From assembly GCA_001566295.1 (NCBI GenBank), contig KQ964245.1, positions 997,524 through 1,061,523 on the forward strand: a DNA stretch of 64,000 nucleotides, read 5' to 3'. Of the stretch, positions 41,923 to 54,100 are shown one piece after another. The position numbers and the translations under genes were made by a program. The DNA comes from Microdochium bolleyi (lineage: Eukaryota > Ascomycota > Sordariomycetes > Xylariales > Microdochiaceae). Below the pieces are notes generated by a model. The model was not told where the DNA came from, searched no databases, and worked only from the letters and a program-made list of their open reading frames with translations. Positions within the stretch are counted from its first letter, which is position 1. Every line of letters begins with the position of its first letter.

Positions 41923-44900
41923 CCCTGCGAACAAAAGGACTTCGGCACCTGAACCTAATGGGTGCCACGTTCGGCTGATTGACAGCATCGCACCGATCGT
42001 CGGACGACAACCCGCCTTCTCCTTCTCCTTCTTCGGCAATCAGCCTCCTTGGGCCTAGTTTCCCAGCCTTGTACGTAATCTGCGTCGGCAGTCTTCCCTG
42101 CTTCCAGGTGCCGTAGGACTTTCCCGGTGGGTTGTGTATCATTGAGCGCGAGTGGGTGTGGGCGTGTGGGTGTCAAGTGACGGATGCTGGTCAAGCGCGC
42201 GAATGCTGCTACTATCAAGAGAATCCCGCCCTGTCAGACCCGAAGGTGTGCATGACCAAGCCTGTTTTATTGAGTCAGGCGACTGTTGGTGTGGCATCAC
42301 GGAAATGTCTTTCTCCTGATGCACTGTCAGGCAGTTGCATGAGGTGCCTCCTTGCATCGCTCACAGAGTTGGCCAAATTTTATGATGCTACAGAGCTCTA
42401 ATTGTGTGGTGGAGTTCCTGATCATCAATGGACATTACATGACTCGCTTGTCAATTGCCCGAATATCAACACACGTTTGAGCACCCCCAAGATCCAAGAG
42501 TACTCTCATTCTTGCCGAATAGCCTGGGGAGCGTTGCCTCTTTTTCAACCTGGCACCCTTTGAGAAAGGAGATCTCGTTTCCCAATCGGGAAATCGATAA
42601 TTCAAGGATTCTTGTGGCTCTCAGCTCTCCAACGGGCACGCGCTAGCCGGTGGGTTCGTCTCCTTCAGCCTCACGAGCACTAGGTGGCACTTCAGCTCCC
42701 GAAACAACAAGCCACATAGGCAGGACGAGAACGCTTCCCTTGAGTGGGCTGACTGCACGACAACGGCCGTTTACGGATCGAATCCTCCGTTATGCTCTTT
42801 TGCCTCTATGCTTATTGTTATTGTTGTTGCTGCCGTTCATCCTCCTGAGTTGGCAGGCTGAGTTGCCGGCCGCTTGGGTCACCTTCCAGCGGGTGGGGAC
42901 ACACCACAGGGCGAGGATAAGAAAGGACCGATTGGAGGCTCCAAAGTCGTACCATGACCATTCATCTTTCGAGTTTCCAGAACACCCAGGTTTGACAAGT
43001 TCGAAAGTCCTACATCCTTAGGCGAGATTCCACCGTGGAACCAGTTGTTGAGCCGTGTCATCGGGTCAGCCTTACACCTAAATTTACCCTTGCCACATGG
43101 AGTAGCAGCCGAGTTCTGCAAGCGTCAGCCTTACAAGTATGCAAGGCTACGGATCAGCAGTGTGGAAAGAAAGCTCTGATATCATCTTGCAGAAACACTC
43201 AAAGTTACTTTCCTTGTCCAGGTCCCAGCTTCTCCTACGCAGGGAGAGCCAAGACCTCGCGAACATCTCCAGAGATTTTACGAGGAGGGACCCAATTCTG
43301 ACAGTGGTGATTCTCCAGCTTGTACGAGAGCAGGTATCACCTATGCTTCGCCCTGTATGAACCCGAGAATCAGACCCCTCCTCGAGCCGTGACTCTTGCA
43401 ACTCGTAACAATAAGCACTAAGACGATGAGGATAACTATTGCGGCTACCCTAGCCGGGCGATCTCTGGCTGAACGCCGAGACGGGATTTTCCCATGCTAG
43501 AGCCGTCTTACGTGGTGACAAGTGCAGCTCTTGGTCAGCCTTCCCAACAGCTCAACACGCGCAATTCACGGCACAGCCGCACCAGGAAGTATTACGGAAT
43601 CGGAGCTATCTGACGCCGAGGCATCTAAGCAATATGCAATTCTGCCCCTGCACCACGATTGGCGCGTCGAGACCGAGCACGGGTGCGCTTACTAGGAGCC
43701 GCCTTGGGCGGATTGCAAGGCTGCGTACCTTGGTACCTCAGTAAAGAAAGACAACCACGTTGGATGGATGCAGCAGTCCCGTCAGCGACCCGGCCAGCCA
43801 TCCTGGAAGGTTACATTCTCGTCGGCAGAAAGGCCACCGTGCAGCCAGCCTTACGACACGACACGCGACAGCCAACCAAAAAACCTACCCTTGGCGGACC
43901 TATCTCCTGAACATGGGATTTTGTTCCCGAAGACTGGAAACCCCCCCTGCACGGGTCATTCAGGACCAAAATGACCCCTGGTGATTGGAGTCATGAACGA
44001 GGTGAGGGGCGGGAGCGAGCTTGGCTGCGGAGAATGAGGTAATCCTGCCCTTCTGCTGATTCCGCCTCCCGCTCATGACTTTCAGACAGCCACCCATCTT
44101 GGCTTACACGATCGAGCATCGAGAGAAATGCTGACTGCATCTTCTCTCTGTCAGGAACTACAGTATGTGGAGACATTCAACGCCAAAAGCAAGAGGGAAG
44201 CCATGTTCTACGACGCTGCGTAATTACACCTATCAGGTTGGTTTTTTCCCCCTCTTCATCTAGGACTTCCCGGGTCGACGTCGGACTTAGCCCGGATCTT
44301 CTTCATGGCCGCGCCCCCCGTGCCACAAGACAGGTCGGCGAGTTGAAGAGACCCAGCCCTACGGCTGCCGCACTTGGGTTAATGCATCAATGTCCGAGTA
44401 TCCAGGCAAGGGTTTCTTCCTCCCGGGCTTTAAGCCCACACGAGGCCATGGGACCCTGTGCGGACATCTAATTACCAGTCGTCGCTCTGTACGGGCCGAG
44501 CCTGTCAAGCCGTTGAACTACGGAAAGCTTCATTGAGACTATCCGGACGAATGTTACGATGACAACCCCCCCACCTTTCTGATCACCCGCTCGTTGCCAT
44601 AAGCCACACAAAGAAGCTCGTGGAGCCAGGGACCACAACCGCGCGCACACACACGCACCAAGACCGATTGACTCTTGCTGCCTATTCACTCTCACTCAGA
44701 AGTATTTGAGCTGCAGGCTATGTGCCTACCTTGCTCGCTTGCTTGTCAAATTGCCTGCCTGCCTGCCTGCCTGCTCGGACTTTGATAGACGATCTGGGAA
44801 TCATAAGGGGTAATAAGGCCCGATACATCCAGTCTGTGACGACGATAGACCCTGGCTTTCTGAGAGCGGGACGGAGGTAGCCAGCGTAGCATCCCCCAGA

Positions 44901-44952
44901 GGCACACCGTAGCCTCGCCCCCGCTCTCCCAGCCTCTCATGCATGATAGAGT

Positions 44953-44964
44953 GGGGGGGGGGGG
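44953..44964 (+). repeat. Homopolymer of 12 G
   Basis: Twelve consecutive G residues. A similar 11-G run lies at 52303-52313. Both are typical places for length error or strain polymorphism. Confidence 0.8.
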
Positions 44965-45291
44965 CAGCCTTCGAGGTCGTATCGAAACCTGAGTTCTTGC
45001 CCGCGCGATATGCAGCTTTTCTTTCCCTCCTCTTCCTTCTTTTCAGAATGATTTCTCAGGTATGCATGCTGGGACCAACCGCATGCAAGAGAGTGGGTAT
45101 GTGTGTGTGTGTGTCCGTGTGCTGTAGTGTGTCGAGTCCGAGGTGAGGACATTTGAACCCCCCACCCGAGTGTCAGCATGCATGTCAGCACAAGCACATC
45201 ATGTAGTATGAGAGTAGCTGCTTCTTGGAGACTGGAGATTCTTGCATCAATGTCACTCTCGGACTTGGCGCCAGGGGATTGGCACAGAGCA

Positions 45292-45294
<3 letters not shown>

Positions 45295-45330
<36 letters not shown>

Positions 45331-45336
45331 GCGTGT
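45295..45336 (+). repeat. GT dinucleotide microsatellite
   Basis: About 20 GT units with two GC interruptions, 100 bases past the 3' end of the leftward yvh1 gene. A shorter GT run lies near 45098-45115. It probably sits in or near the yvh1 3' UTR, where it would be a CA repeat. Confidence 0.85.
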
Positions 45337-45431
45337 CCTTCGCATCACACCCCAAACAGAGCGAGATGTTGATTTGCCCGCTTGCTTCCTGTCCTGCAAC
45401 ATCTGCCGGGATCACAGGCATCTACAGTGCT

Positions 45432-46732
45432 CTACAGGTTCCCGCTGCTGCCCCTGCCGCCAACCACCATCGGCGCCGTCGTCGGCGCCGGCCTCGGCGC
45501 GAGCTCGTCCACCCTGCTGCGGTTCAGCGAGAACGCGGGGACGACCCATTGCCTGCAGCTGCACATCATCCCCTGCCACGCAAAGCGGCCGACCGTCGCG
45601 CCGCACTTTGCACCGGGGCAGTTGAGCCGGCCCTCGAGCGCGCCGTCCTCGAGCGCGGGCCGCATCCACGAGAGCGTGTCGATGAAGACGTGCGCGCACG
45701 AGGAGGGGGGCCCGCCAGCGGTGGTCGTACTCGCGGCCGCGTCTTCTGCCGGGGCATGTGGCAGGACGAACTTAGGCGTCGCCAGGGTGCGACGGCACTT
45801 CTTGCACCGGACCTCCTTCCGGTACGACGAACCACTACTGCTGGGCCCGGCCCCGTTTTGCTGTTGTTGCTGGGCCAGACCGCTGCTGGGCGCTTCGACC
45901 TCGTCCTCGAATCGGATATTCCCTGCGTCCGGGGGCATGTGTGCGTCCCGCGCCTCCTTCAGGATGCGGTCGTACAGCCACTTCTGGTACGTCGGGTGGT
46001 TCTCCAGCGCGCCCGCGGCCGCCGGGCAGCCCATGCTCCACCACAGGCGGAGCTGCGCCATGAAACCGTCGTTGGGCTCGGCGAGCGAGCGGCCCTCGCG
46101 GACGAGCTGCAGGGCCTTGTCGACCGCGGGCCTGGCGCTGGCCCGCCGCTCGGACGGCGTCATCGCGGCGAGCGGCTTGCCGTCGCCGCCGAAGCGGTGC
46201 GGGTACTTGTATAGCAGGTAGGCTATCACGCAGCTGACGGAGCGCGACTTGCCCATCGCACAGTGCACGTAGACCGCGCCCGGTGATGAGGGCTGCTCCT
46301 CTTCCTCCCCAACCCGTGCTGTTGAGAGCGATGGATCATGTGCGCCGGCGTTTGTGTTGCCGCTGGTACTGTTGTTGTGGCTCGTCTCCCCAGGCGATCC
46401 CGGCGGGTACAGCCCCTCGTCGATGAACCGCACGGCGTCGGGAAAGTGCGCGAGCAGGTCCATGTCCTCGTCGTCGTCGATGTCGATGCTCAGATGGTGC
46501 GAGAACCGCCGCGCCTCCTCGCCCCATTGGTCGAACGAATACTTGATCACGGACAGGATGTGTGTGACGCCGTGATCGTGCAGCTGCTGCCGCTGGCTCT
46601 CCATGTTGAGGGACCATACGCTGTGCAAACCGAGGGAAGTGTGAGTAATGGCCCCTTTGGCGACAGTTGTTCAGCGGCAACGTACCCTCCGACATATAGC
46701 CTATCCCGGCCGGGGACTCGGGATAACGACAT
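45432..46732 (-). CDS. yvh1: Dual-specificity phosphatase Yvh1
   Basis: Yvh1 is a dual-specificity phosphatase whose C-terminal zinc domain helps release Mrt4 during cytoplasmic 60S ribosome maturation; it also affects sporulation and glycogen in yeast. Exons 46686-46732 and 45432-46620 join in phase 2, giving 411 residues. The N-terminus MSLSRVPGRDRLYVGGVWSL is family-typical (x-LY-V/I-GG). It is followed by HGVTHILSVIKYSF. The catalytic loop is VHCAMGKSRSVSCVIAYL (HCx2GxxR-S). The C-terminal zinc-binding domain has RCKKCRRTLAT, HVFIDTLSWM, GRLNCPGAKCGATVGRFAWQ and CSCRQWVVPAFSLNRSRVD. Extra low-complexity inserts lie between the general acid region and the catalytic loop (about 30 residues) and before the zinc domain (QQQQQ). 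The zinc-domain half is markedly G+C-rich. The longer open frame beginning MHSVWSL is only exon 2. Confidence 0.95.
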
Positions 46733-48501
46733 GTCTCGCCCGCCCTCTCTGATGCTTTGGTCGCGAGCTTAGACACGACAGCGGCTGAGGTGACCCTTAT
46801 CCTGTCCTAGCTTCCACACGAAGATTAGGGCGACAGTGTGCAGTTGATAGTTGAAGGAATAGAGTACCGGACCGATATCGTGCAAGACTTGAAGTCCCTC
46901 TGCTTTCGGCCGGCTTCGGCCAGACAGACTCGCAGGTGCGATGCTGTCGCCTTCGATCAGGGTTCTGTATGGAACAGGCCGTGTCACTCTCAGCGCAATC
47001 CCTTGCCGTGGCTGTGGTTCGATGTCGTCGAAGCTCCCGAATCTATGTCGACTATTTTCCCATCCCTCGGCCAGAAGCATCGCGGGGCACATTGAGACTC
47101 CTGCCCACCCATCCAAAAAGCCGGCTTATCGATAGACCACGATTTGTGTGTCTGAGCTCCGCCGTCGCGTTATCGGCCTCGCGCAAGTCCCGGTCTCCGA
47201 AACTTCTACTGCCCAGGTGGTTTTTTCAGCCGACACGGTGAGGGGGTGGGGTTGGACGACACCCACCTCATCTTCTGCCTGGGCAGTCCAGTCGTCAGTC
47301 ACATTATGACCAGGGGGGCTCCCTGCTCCCTTCCCACCAGCGTGCGGCCGCGGCCGCGTGTCCGCCCATTAGCACACACCCCTCCAGGTTAACTCACATT
47401 TAGCCCTGGAATTGTTCTCGAAGCCTGCCCCTTCCGAGCCGGGCTCCACACTCACGCCTTGAGTTCGAATGCGAGGATGAACTTTATGCCTCTCCAAACG
47501 CGGGTCGGGATGGTACCTCACAAAGGAAAGAACTCTGCAACGTGCCCACCTGGTCTTCCCGAGCCAGTCAAGTCAGAAAAGAGGAGAGACGCTAACGCAA
47601 GCATGGAACAGTTCCAGTCTCCTTCTAGCCCTTCTCGTTTTGCCGTCTCTCTTCTTTTTTTAACCCGGTTTGGTGCAAGTTAGCGCCACGTCTTTCGTCT
47701 CTCCGCACGCGCCCGAGGCCGTATGGCTGCAGGCATAGATCCCGGGCAGCCAAGCCAACCCGAAAGGCCAGCCCTACGCGACGACGACTGCGGCGCAGCA
47801 GTGCGCATGGACGGCGGCAGGGCTGTCTGTCCCGCCTGTCCAAAACGCACGCGGCCAATCCGTCCGTTTCTCGTCGTTCTCCGATCCTCCCCATCGGCCA
47901 CAGACTAGCAAGAGTGTAGGGCTGAGCACGTTTGCAAGAGTTGATGACGGCCGGGCCAGTCCGCTGCGGACCAACGTCGTACTGACGGCCGGAACCCTGG
48001 TCTTGGTCGGTGTAGTACTGGGCTCGGATAGGTAGGCGACGGACAACTTTCAAATTAGACTCGAAACCTGGGTCGATTCCTTCACCCCGTACTCCAGGCT
48101 TGGCAAGGCTGGGCATCGGATTTTTCTAAGCAGCCTTCACACATTTCATAGCAGGGTCTCCACCAGATTGCTGTGAGGCACAGGTGCCTCGTCATGCTTG
48201 TCGTTTTAATTCCCATCGTAACCGTAATTTGACGATACCGTCATATCTGAACGCCTTGCATGCAACAAGCCTTTTTGTAAAAGAAAATGAATCCGAACCA
48301 ATCTCTAGTATGCAAATTGCTGTTGCTCGTGACCATCGACGAGCGGGGTATCCGTAACCAGTAAGTAGAAAGACATAGCCGGCGGCTACACCAGCCGCAC
48401 AACTGCTGTCGTCGCTATGCCGATTCGCTCTGAAATGAGCAGAAAAAATGGTATAGATGTGCACGGGATATGCGTAGAATCGAAGAATCAGGGCGGTGCT
48501 C
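46733..48501. other. Upstream region of yvh1 / 3' flank of the zinc-finger gene
   Basis: About 1.8 kb between two leftward genes. It holds only short overlapping frames (the longest about 160 codons, antisense to others). G+C-rich runs at 47330-47370 (GCGGCCGCGGCCGC) stand out, but nothing is identifiable as a gene or RNA. Confidence 0.45.
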
Positions 48502-50579
48502 TCATCTCCTGGGTAATGGCGGCTCCTCGTTGAGCATGCACGCGTTCTCGAGCATATTCGTCCACTTCCCGCTCGTGCCAGCGTGGCTATGCTTCAAGTG
48601 CTGCCGGAAGTGATCAGCTCTGAAGAACTTCTTGCTCGAGTTGCACTCGCGGAACTTGTGAACTTCTTGCAGGTGTCGCAGTCGGAGGTCCCAGTCCTGC
48701 TCGGTGGCCTGCCGGGCGCGTCCTGCAACGCCGCTGCGGGTGAATTCATCGCCGCAGAAACCGCAAACATCAGCCTCGCCTGGACGGTTGGTGCTCTCGT
48801 GGAAAGCAGAGGCGTAGCCATGATCCAGCAGAGCTGAGCAGGACCAACTGTGCCGTCTCACGTGAAGGCTGTTTTGGTGGCGTTCAGCTTCATTCTTGTT
48901 CTTGAAGCGATTGCCACAATATGAGCACTCGTATTGCTTTTCAGCTTCATGTGCACTAAAAAAACGAAAGCTGGTGTTAGTCTTGAGTGGTAGGTTGAGC
49001 AAGGGTAGACTCAGGTACGAACCGTAGTTCCTCATCAGTCTCGAACTTCTTGGGCTTCTTGGGACAACACTCGCACATGAAGTAACCGCCCTGCAGCTTG
49101 GATGCTTTGGCGGCCTCTGGCACCTTTCTGGGTGATGCTGGCGCTCTGTTATCGGAGCCACTTAGTTGCCGCTGGTGAGAAAGTCGGGCGAGCGCAACCC
49201 GTGGAGATGGTCCCAGGGAAGACGAGGTGTTGAATGGAGAGTGGCAAGCATCGACTGGTGAAAGGCCGCCCGAGGGAGACCAGTGACCAGGGGAGAGCCG
49301 TCCGCTTTGTGGTGTAAGACTTGACATGCTCGTGCCTGCAAGAGACATGGTCGACGCGTACGACCCGCTTCGCCCGGTGGCAGATGACATCGATGACACG
49401 GAGCCTTGGGGGATTACCGAGAGCCGAGGTGTCGGCGACGCCCGAGCCGCGCCCAGTCTGTGCCTCACAGCATCCATCGAGGTCGACCCGTCTGGTGTTG
49501 CCATTGGTGTGTCATCGACCGGAGAGGACAGAGCTCGCCTCTTGTTCGCGGAGCCGTACTGCTGTGTGTCGTCGAGCGGCGAGCGTCGCACGCTCGAGGC
49601 GTCATCCATGGCGAAATCCATCTCGTCCGTGTTGTGCTCTGTGCTGTTGGGCGTGTAAGTCATAGCATCATCCGACTGTTGAGAACCACTGTTGTTGCGC
49701 TTTGTGCGAGGATATGGTGAGCTCTCCGCATCGGACGGCTCAATTGGCGACCGAAAGTCGTTGCTCGGGGCTCCCGAAAAGGGCATGAGGCGAGAAGAAT
49801 TGGCATTCCGGAGGTGCATGTCCCTAGGGTATGGTGACGAGTCTGCAGGCCTGTAGCCAGTCTCATTTGGTAATGAGAGGGTGGGTAGCTGATTGCGTAG
49901 ACGGTCAGAGGATCCATGGCGAGAACCATGTAAGCCGCCGCAAGAAGCGCTGAGGCCTGACTTTCTCGGCGGGGAATTGTTGTCCAGAGTCCTCCGAAAA
50001 TCCAGCTTCTTCAGTAGCGTGTTGTCGTAGTGGCTTTGTGCTGGCTGATTGAACTGGAACCGATCATGGGTCATGAACAGTTTGGGCAGGGAGGTATGTG
50101 ATCTGAGACGGTAAGTGGGTGTTAGCGGACTCGGTCATTGGTTCAGAGAAGCAAGATGCATCGTACCCAGCAGAAGATGCCGTGTTGAGGCTGTGGTAGC
50201 CCTCATCTTTTTGTATAGGACGTATTGTGCCTGTGTCACTGTCCTTGCGCTCGAACCTCGGCCGTTCATGGTCTGGGCTGTGTCCAGAGCTGCCCCAGCT
50301 GCTGCGTGAGTCTAGAGAGGATGTGTGCTGGTGTCCGGGCTCGAACTGCGGGTGCAGCTCGGTCACGAATCTCGGTGGAGGCAGCGGTGGAGGGGCGATG
50401 TCGTCCTCTGGGATGGGGCGGCTTGGTATCGACATGGGGATGGACGATGGCGCGAATCTGGCAGAGCTCGCCGACGAGCAGCCATGAGCACCGAAGCGAT
50501 CGAGGCGGCTCGAGCGATCTAAATATAGCGAGGGTGCGCCTCCCCCTGGTTCTCGAGGGGCATATCGTGGGATCTCCAT
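48502..50579 (-). CDS. C2H2 zinc-finger protein, putative transcription factor
   Basis: Exons 50167-50579, 49023-50102 and 48502-48955, all joined in phase 2, give 648 residues. The start MEIPRYAPREPGGG is the first in-frame ATG (50579). The first ~470 residues are disordered and rich in Ser, Pro and Asp, with many SP/TP sites (SPYPR twice, LSPGHWSPSGGLSPVD) that could be kinase targets. The C-terminal part holds zinc-binding segments: MCECCPKKPKKFETDEELRA with H from the next exon, a classical ECSYCGNRFKNKNEAERHQN with a later H, VCGFCGDEF with HLQEVH, and ECNSSKKFFRADHFRQHLKH, which has only one Cys. The third finger is interrupted by a 20-residue insertion. This layout recurs in filamentous ascomycete C2H2 proteins, but I cannot assign a named ortholog. 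Probably nuclear. It has a long gene-free region upstream. Confidence 0.82.
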
Positions 50580-51157
50580 GACGAAGAAGTTACCGTGACG
50601 GGCGGAAGGTTGCAAGCTGAACGAAGGTGCGTGGGGACCAGTATGAGGTTGCCACCGGACAGGGAGCAATATGTATGTGTCGATTGGTTTCAGAGTGCAA
50701 GGAGGGCAGCTGTGAGTCCCTCACGAGGTCAGTGCAGTGCCGGGGTGGAGAGCAGGCGGCCTCGTCATATGAGAAAACGGAAATGACGGAATGGTAGACA
50801 GTCGGTGTTAGAGGCGGAGCCGAATCCGAAGGTTGTGTCAGGAACCCGTTGACCACGGCGGAGTGGTGTGGTGGTGGTGCACGGAGGGTGGTGGGTGAAA
50901 AATGGTATAAGACGACGGTTGGACATGTACAGTCGTGGCGAAAGCTATGCGCAGGTCTCGGGCAGGCCGAAGGTGCGGATGCAGGGTCGATGGGAGGTCG
51001 CGGCTGCCGGATACGGACGGATCTGATGCAGCCCAAGCACGAGCACGAGCACGGGAATGCACAGAGGTGCTAGGCAGCGCCGTCCTTGCTTTGCTGTTCC
51101 TTTTGTGCACCGGCTGGCAGGAACTTGATCCGTAGTAGCTGGTCCCCAATGTCGAAC

Positions 51158-51186
51158 GGTGGTGGTGGTGGTGGTGGTGGTGGTGG
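51158..51186 (+). repeat. GGT trinucleotide microsatellite
   Basis: About ten tandem GGT units in the upstream region of the zinc-finger gene. Confidence 0.85.
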
Positions 51187-54100
51187 TTACTGGCCTAGCG
51201 GGGTGAGGTAGCCTGCGCAGCTGGGCGAGCGGGAGTTGTGGGGAAGGGTGCGACCCGGAGCTGCTGGCATCGAGAAGAGATCGCAGGAGGCCCTCGTGGC
51301 GGCGGTGTTGTTGCCGCAGAGGCGAGGGCGAGACGACGAGCGTGGTACTCTGTCTGCTCGTCGTGGTTTCGAGGGCTTTGAGGACGACTCGTGGTCTAGA
51401 ACACGATGCGGCTGCGGGCGCCGTTGTCTGACGAGGAGCTGGCGTGCTGCTGGTAAGGTCGACGAGACAGACACGGACATGGGACATGCGGCCTGCTGGG
51501 CTGAGCAGCGCTGGGCATGGAGCGGGAACACCGACTCTTAAGCGTCGAGTCGCTCGGGGCAAGGCAGTTGCAGGCGCTTACGGAGTCCGCAGTACATCCA
51601 TGGAGCATGCACATGGGATGGCGTGGCGTGGGATGCTCAGCCGTATACCTAGGCCTTACGCACGACGCTTGGGAAGGTCCCTGCCGGGGATCGTTGTCAT
51701 TCGCGACAGGGCACCGGGCGGGCAAGTACCCTCGACTGGCCCACAGCACCCGCCCAGGGCATGGCCGGCCGAGTGGGGAGGCCCCTGGGGGGTCCCGGCA
51801 GCGCCCCGGGGGCGTGGCCTTACACTACCTTCGAAAGGTTGGCAAGGAACACTCCGTCCTCCGTAGGGCGGGCATGCTCCGTTATTCCACCTAGCATCCG
51901 GCTGCTCACGCTGGTGGCTGCCGACGGCCTCGAGACCTGACTCACCGCACCACAGGCAGACGTGCTCCAGCGCAGCACGCGTGCGTACCTTGGAACCCCT
52001 CTGGGAGGCAACCTCGTGGTCCGGACCGACAACAGCATCACCGGGTTTTAACGTGTGGCCTGTGCGCCCTCCCAAGCGCCCTCGGAGACGGAGGGCGCAT
52101 TCGGCTTGACGGGTTGAGGTGGTTGTTGGCGACCAGCCTGTTGGCGACCTGCGGTGCATCGCCCACCTGCCATTGCGTAATCTGCTCGCCGCCGCTCATT
52201 GCCTGTTCGTCCCGGACGACAGGCAGCCCTGGAGACAACTTACCCCTGCCGAACTTTCGAGAGATTTGGTTGCCGCTGGGCAAGGTCTGTCTCGTCAAAC
52301 TTGGGGGGGGGGGCCCACAACTGCCGGCCACCTGCGAGCTAAGTAGTTTGGTACCAGAGTCGCAGCTCGCGTTTCTGTTCGAAATAGGCGTCGTCATCCC
52401 ACACCCCTGGCCCGAGTCCGACCTCGTGGCCGCCGTCGCACTTTCCCCCCCGCCTGCACTCCCGAGGTCGTCTCTCTTGTCAGCCTTACGGCAGATGTGC
52501 ACTTTGGGGTCCCGGACATGCTCGTCGCACAAGCCGCCTCACGACTGGATCGCCCATCGAACGGTGTACCGTGCAGGCCGCGGAACCCTTCGCTGGCGGC
52601 GCTGCTCGAGACTCATCAAGTGCCAGCCCTGACAGTGATCGTCGACACATGCAGGCTGATGCCCTGGGCGAGCGCCCGCCCCGTTCCCGCATCAAGGACA
52701 CGCAAGTGCTCCGTGCTGGCTGCAACAGCCGCTGCAGACTGCACCTCGCGAGTCGCCAACAAGTCCCACCACCTAGGATGGTCATTCTGCGAACAAGGCA
52801 AGTGGCCTCCGATCCGCGTGTAGCGGTTGCCATCAGGGCCACAAGCGGAGACTCGTGATTGTGGACAGGCCATGGTCTGCACGCCCCCCGACTTGTTATC
52901 CGATTCTCTGCCCTATGCGACCCTGGCGCCAACATACGGATGGCTACCTCCTCTACCTAGTAGGTATGTACATGACACAGTGACCAACCAACCGGCGGCC
53001 GGCCAGAGATGCGAGACTCTCACCTCGTCAGATTGGACCCCACGAGGGTTCAACTCTCACCAGAAAAGGCATGGGTCACAACAACCAGCACCAAGGACCC
53101 TTGGACTTGATGCATGGCTGGGCTGGCTGGCCTTCCCTGCGCGCAGACCGCCTTGGCCACTCCACCAGGCATCAAGAGAAACATTCCATAGACTAGATGC
53201 GCTCGATGCTGCGATCGTCATCTGACAGGCTTGCGCGTGCCCGATGCTCCACGGACGGATTGCACGCCGCGGCCGCTGCTTGGTTGCTTCGTACCTCTGG
53301 CTCAGCAGGCATGACAGATTGTGGCCGGGCATGCTGGGTTGCGCCAGAGTCACGGTCGCCGACGGCACGACTCAGCTCAACGATCTGACTGGGCAACCTC
53401 GACACGCCCTCCCGTATACACGAAAGTGCCTTGGCCTCTCGACATGTGATGTGGACCGTGTCGACATGCTCGCAATCATCGATCAGTTGAGCCGGGAGTG
53501 TTGCTCGAGCTCCACACTGCCAGGGTCCTCGCCCAATGTCTGTAACCCACGCAAAACGTCTTGCCAGCTGCTGCTGCACGGAGAAGTGCATCTACTGCGT
53601 ATGCCTCGCTGCAGGAGGGACGGATCGAGAACCATGCAGGTTATCCGGAGTCCTATCCAAGTACATTGCCGATGGACAGTGGACTCGAGATCCCACAGCT
53701 GTTTCTCGGGAAAGAACTAATACCCCGCGCTCCCAGAATAGCATCGCCAGCACCACCTGCAACACCAGCGAGCACAATACAGCATCTCGAAACGCTCCAC
53801 ATCGGATGAGGTAATTCGAGACCAAAGGGGCCCGTCCCAAGTCGCGTCTCGCTGCGGGTACCACGTCGCAGCTATACTTAGGTATGCGCAAGTATGCCGA
53901 CATGCAGAGACGTTTCTACAGAGTCCAGACCACTCAGTCTCTCTCCCCGCAAGTGTCGGAGGCCAAATGCCAATGACATCTCCGCGCGCCCGGCAATTGA
54001 TGATGCGGGCTGTTCTCCGTGGCCCCGGCTGCCGACGCCGTACCCATGGCTTGCCGTGTGCCTGGCGCTTGGACGTTACAGCCCTACGACCGGCTCTCCA

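Larger units (their letters stand above)
39710..45431. other. Gene-poor stretch
   Basis: About 5.7 kb without a recognisable gene, tRNA or transposon motif. One 280-codon frame (39994-40836) is listed separately. Simple repeats cluster at the right end: (GCCT)n near 44755-44775, a 12-G run, and GT repeats. A short perfect palindrome lies at 41903-41922. The content could be decayed repeats or non-coding transcripts. Confidence 0.5.

Noticed and set aside
42650..43021. 123-codon frame with a hydrophobic stretch (LLPLCLLLLLLLPFILL)
   Set aside because: It begins at GTG with no ATG before the hydrophobic part. The Leu run comes from a TTATTGTTATTGTTGTTG triplet stretch, so it is not evidence for a membrane protein.
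45225..46214. 329-codon plus-strand frame across the GT repeat and opposite yvh1
   Set aside because: It starts in a microsatellite and runs antisense to the Yvh1 zinc domain; Arg/Gly-rich shadow translation.
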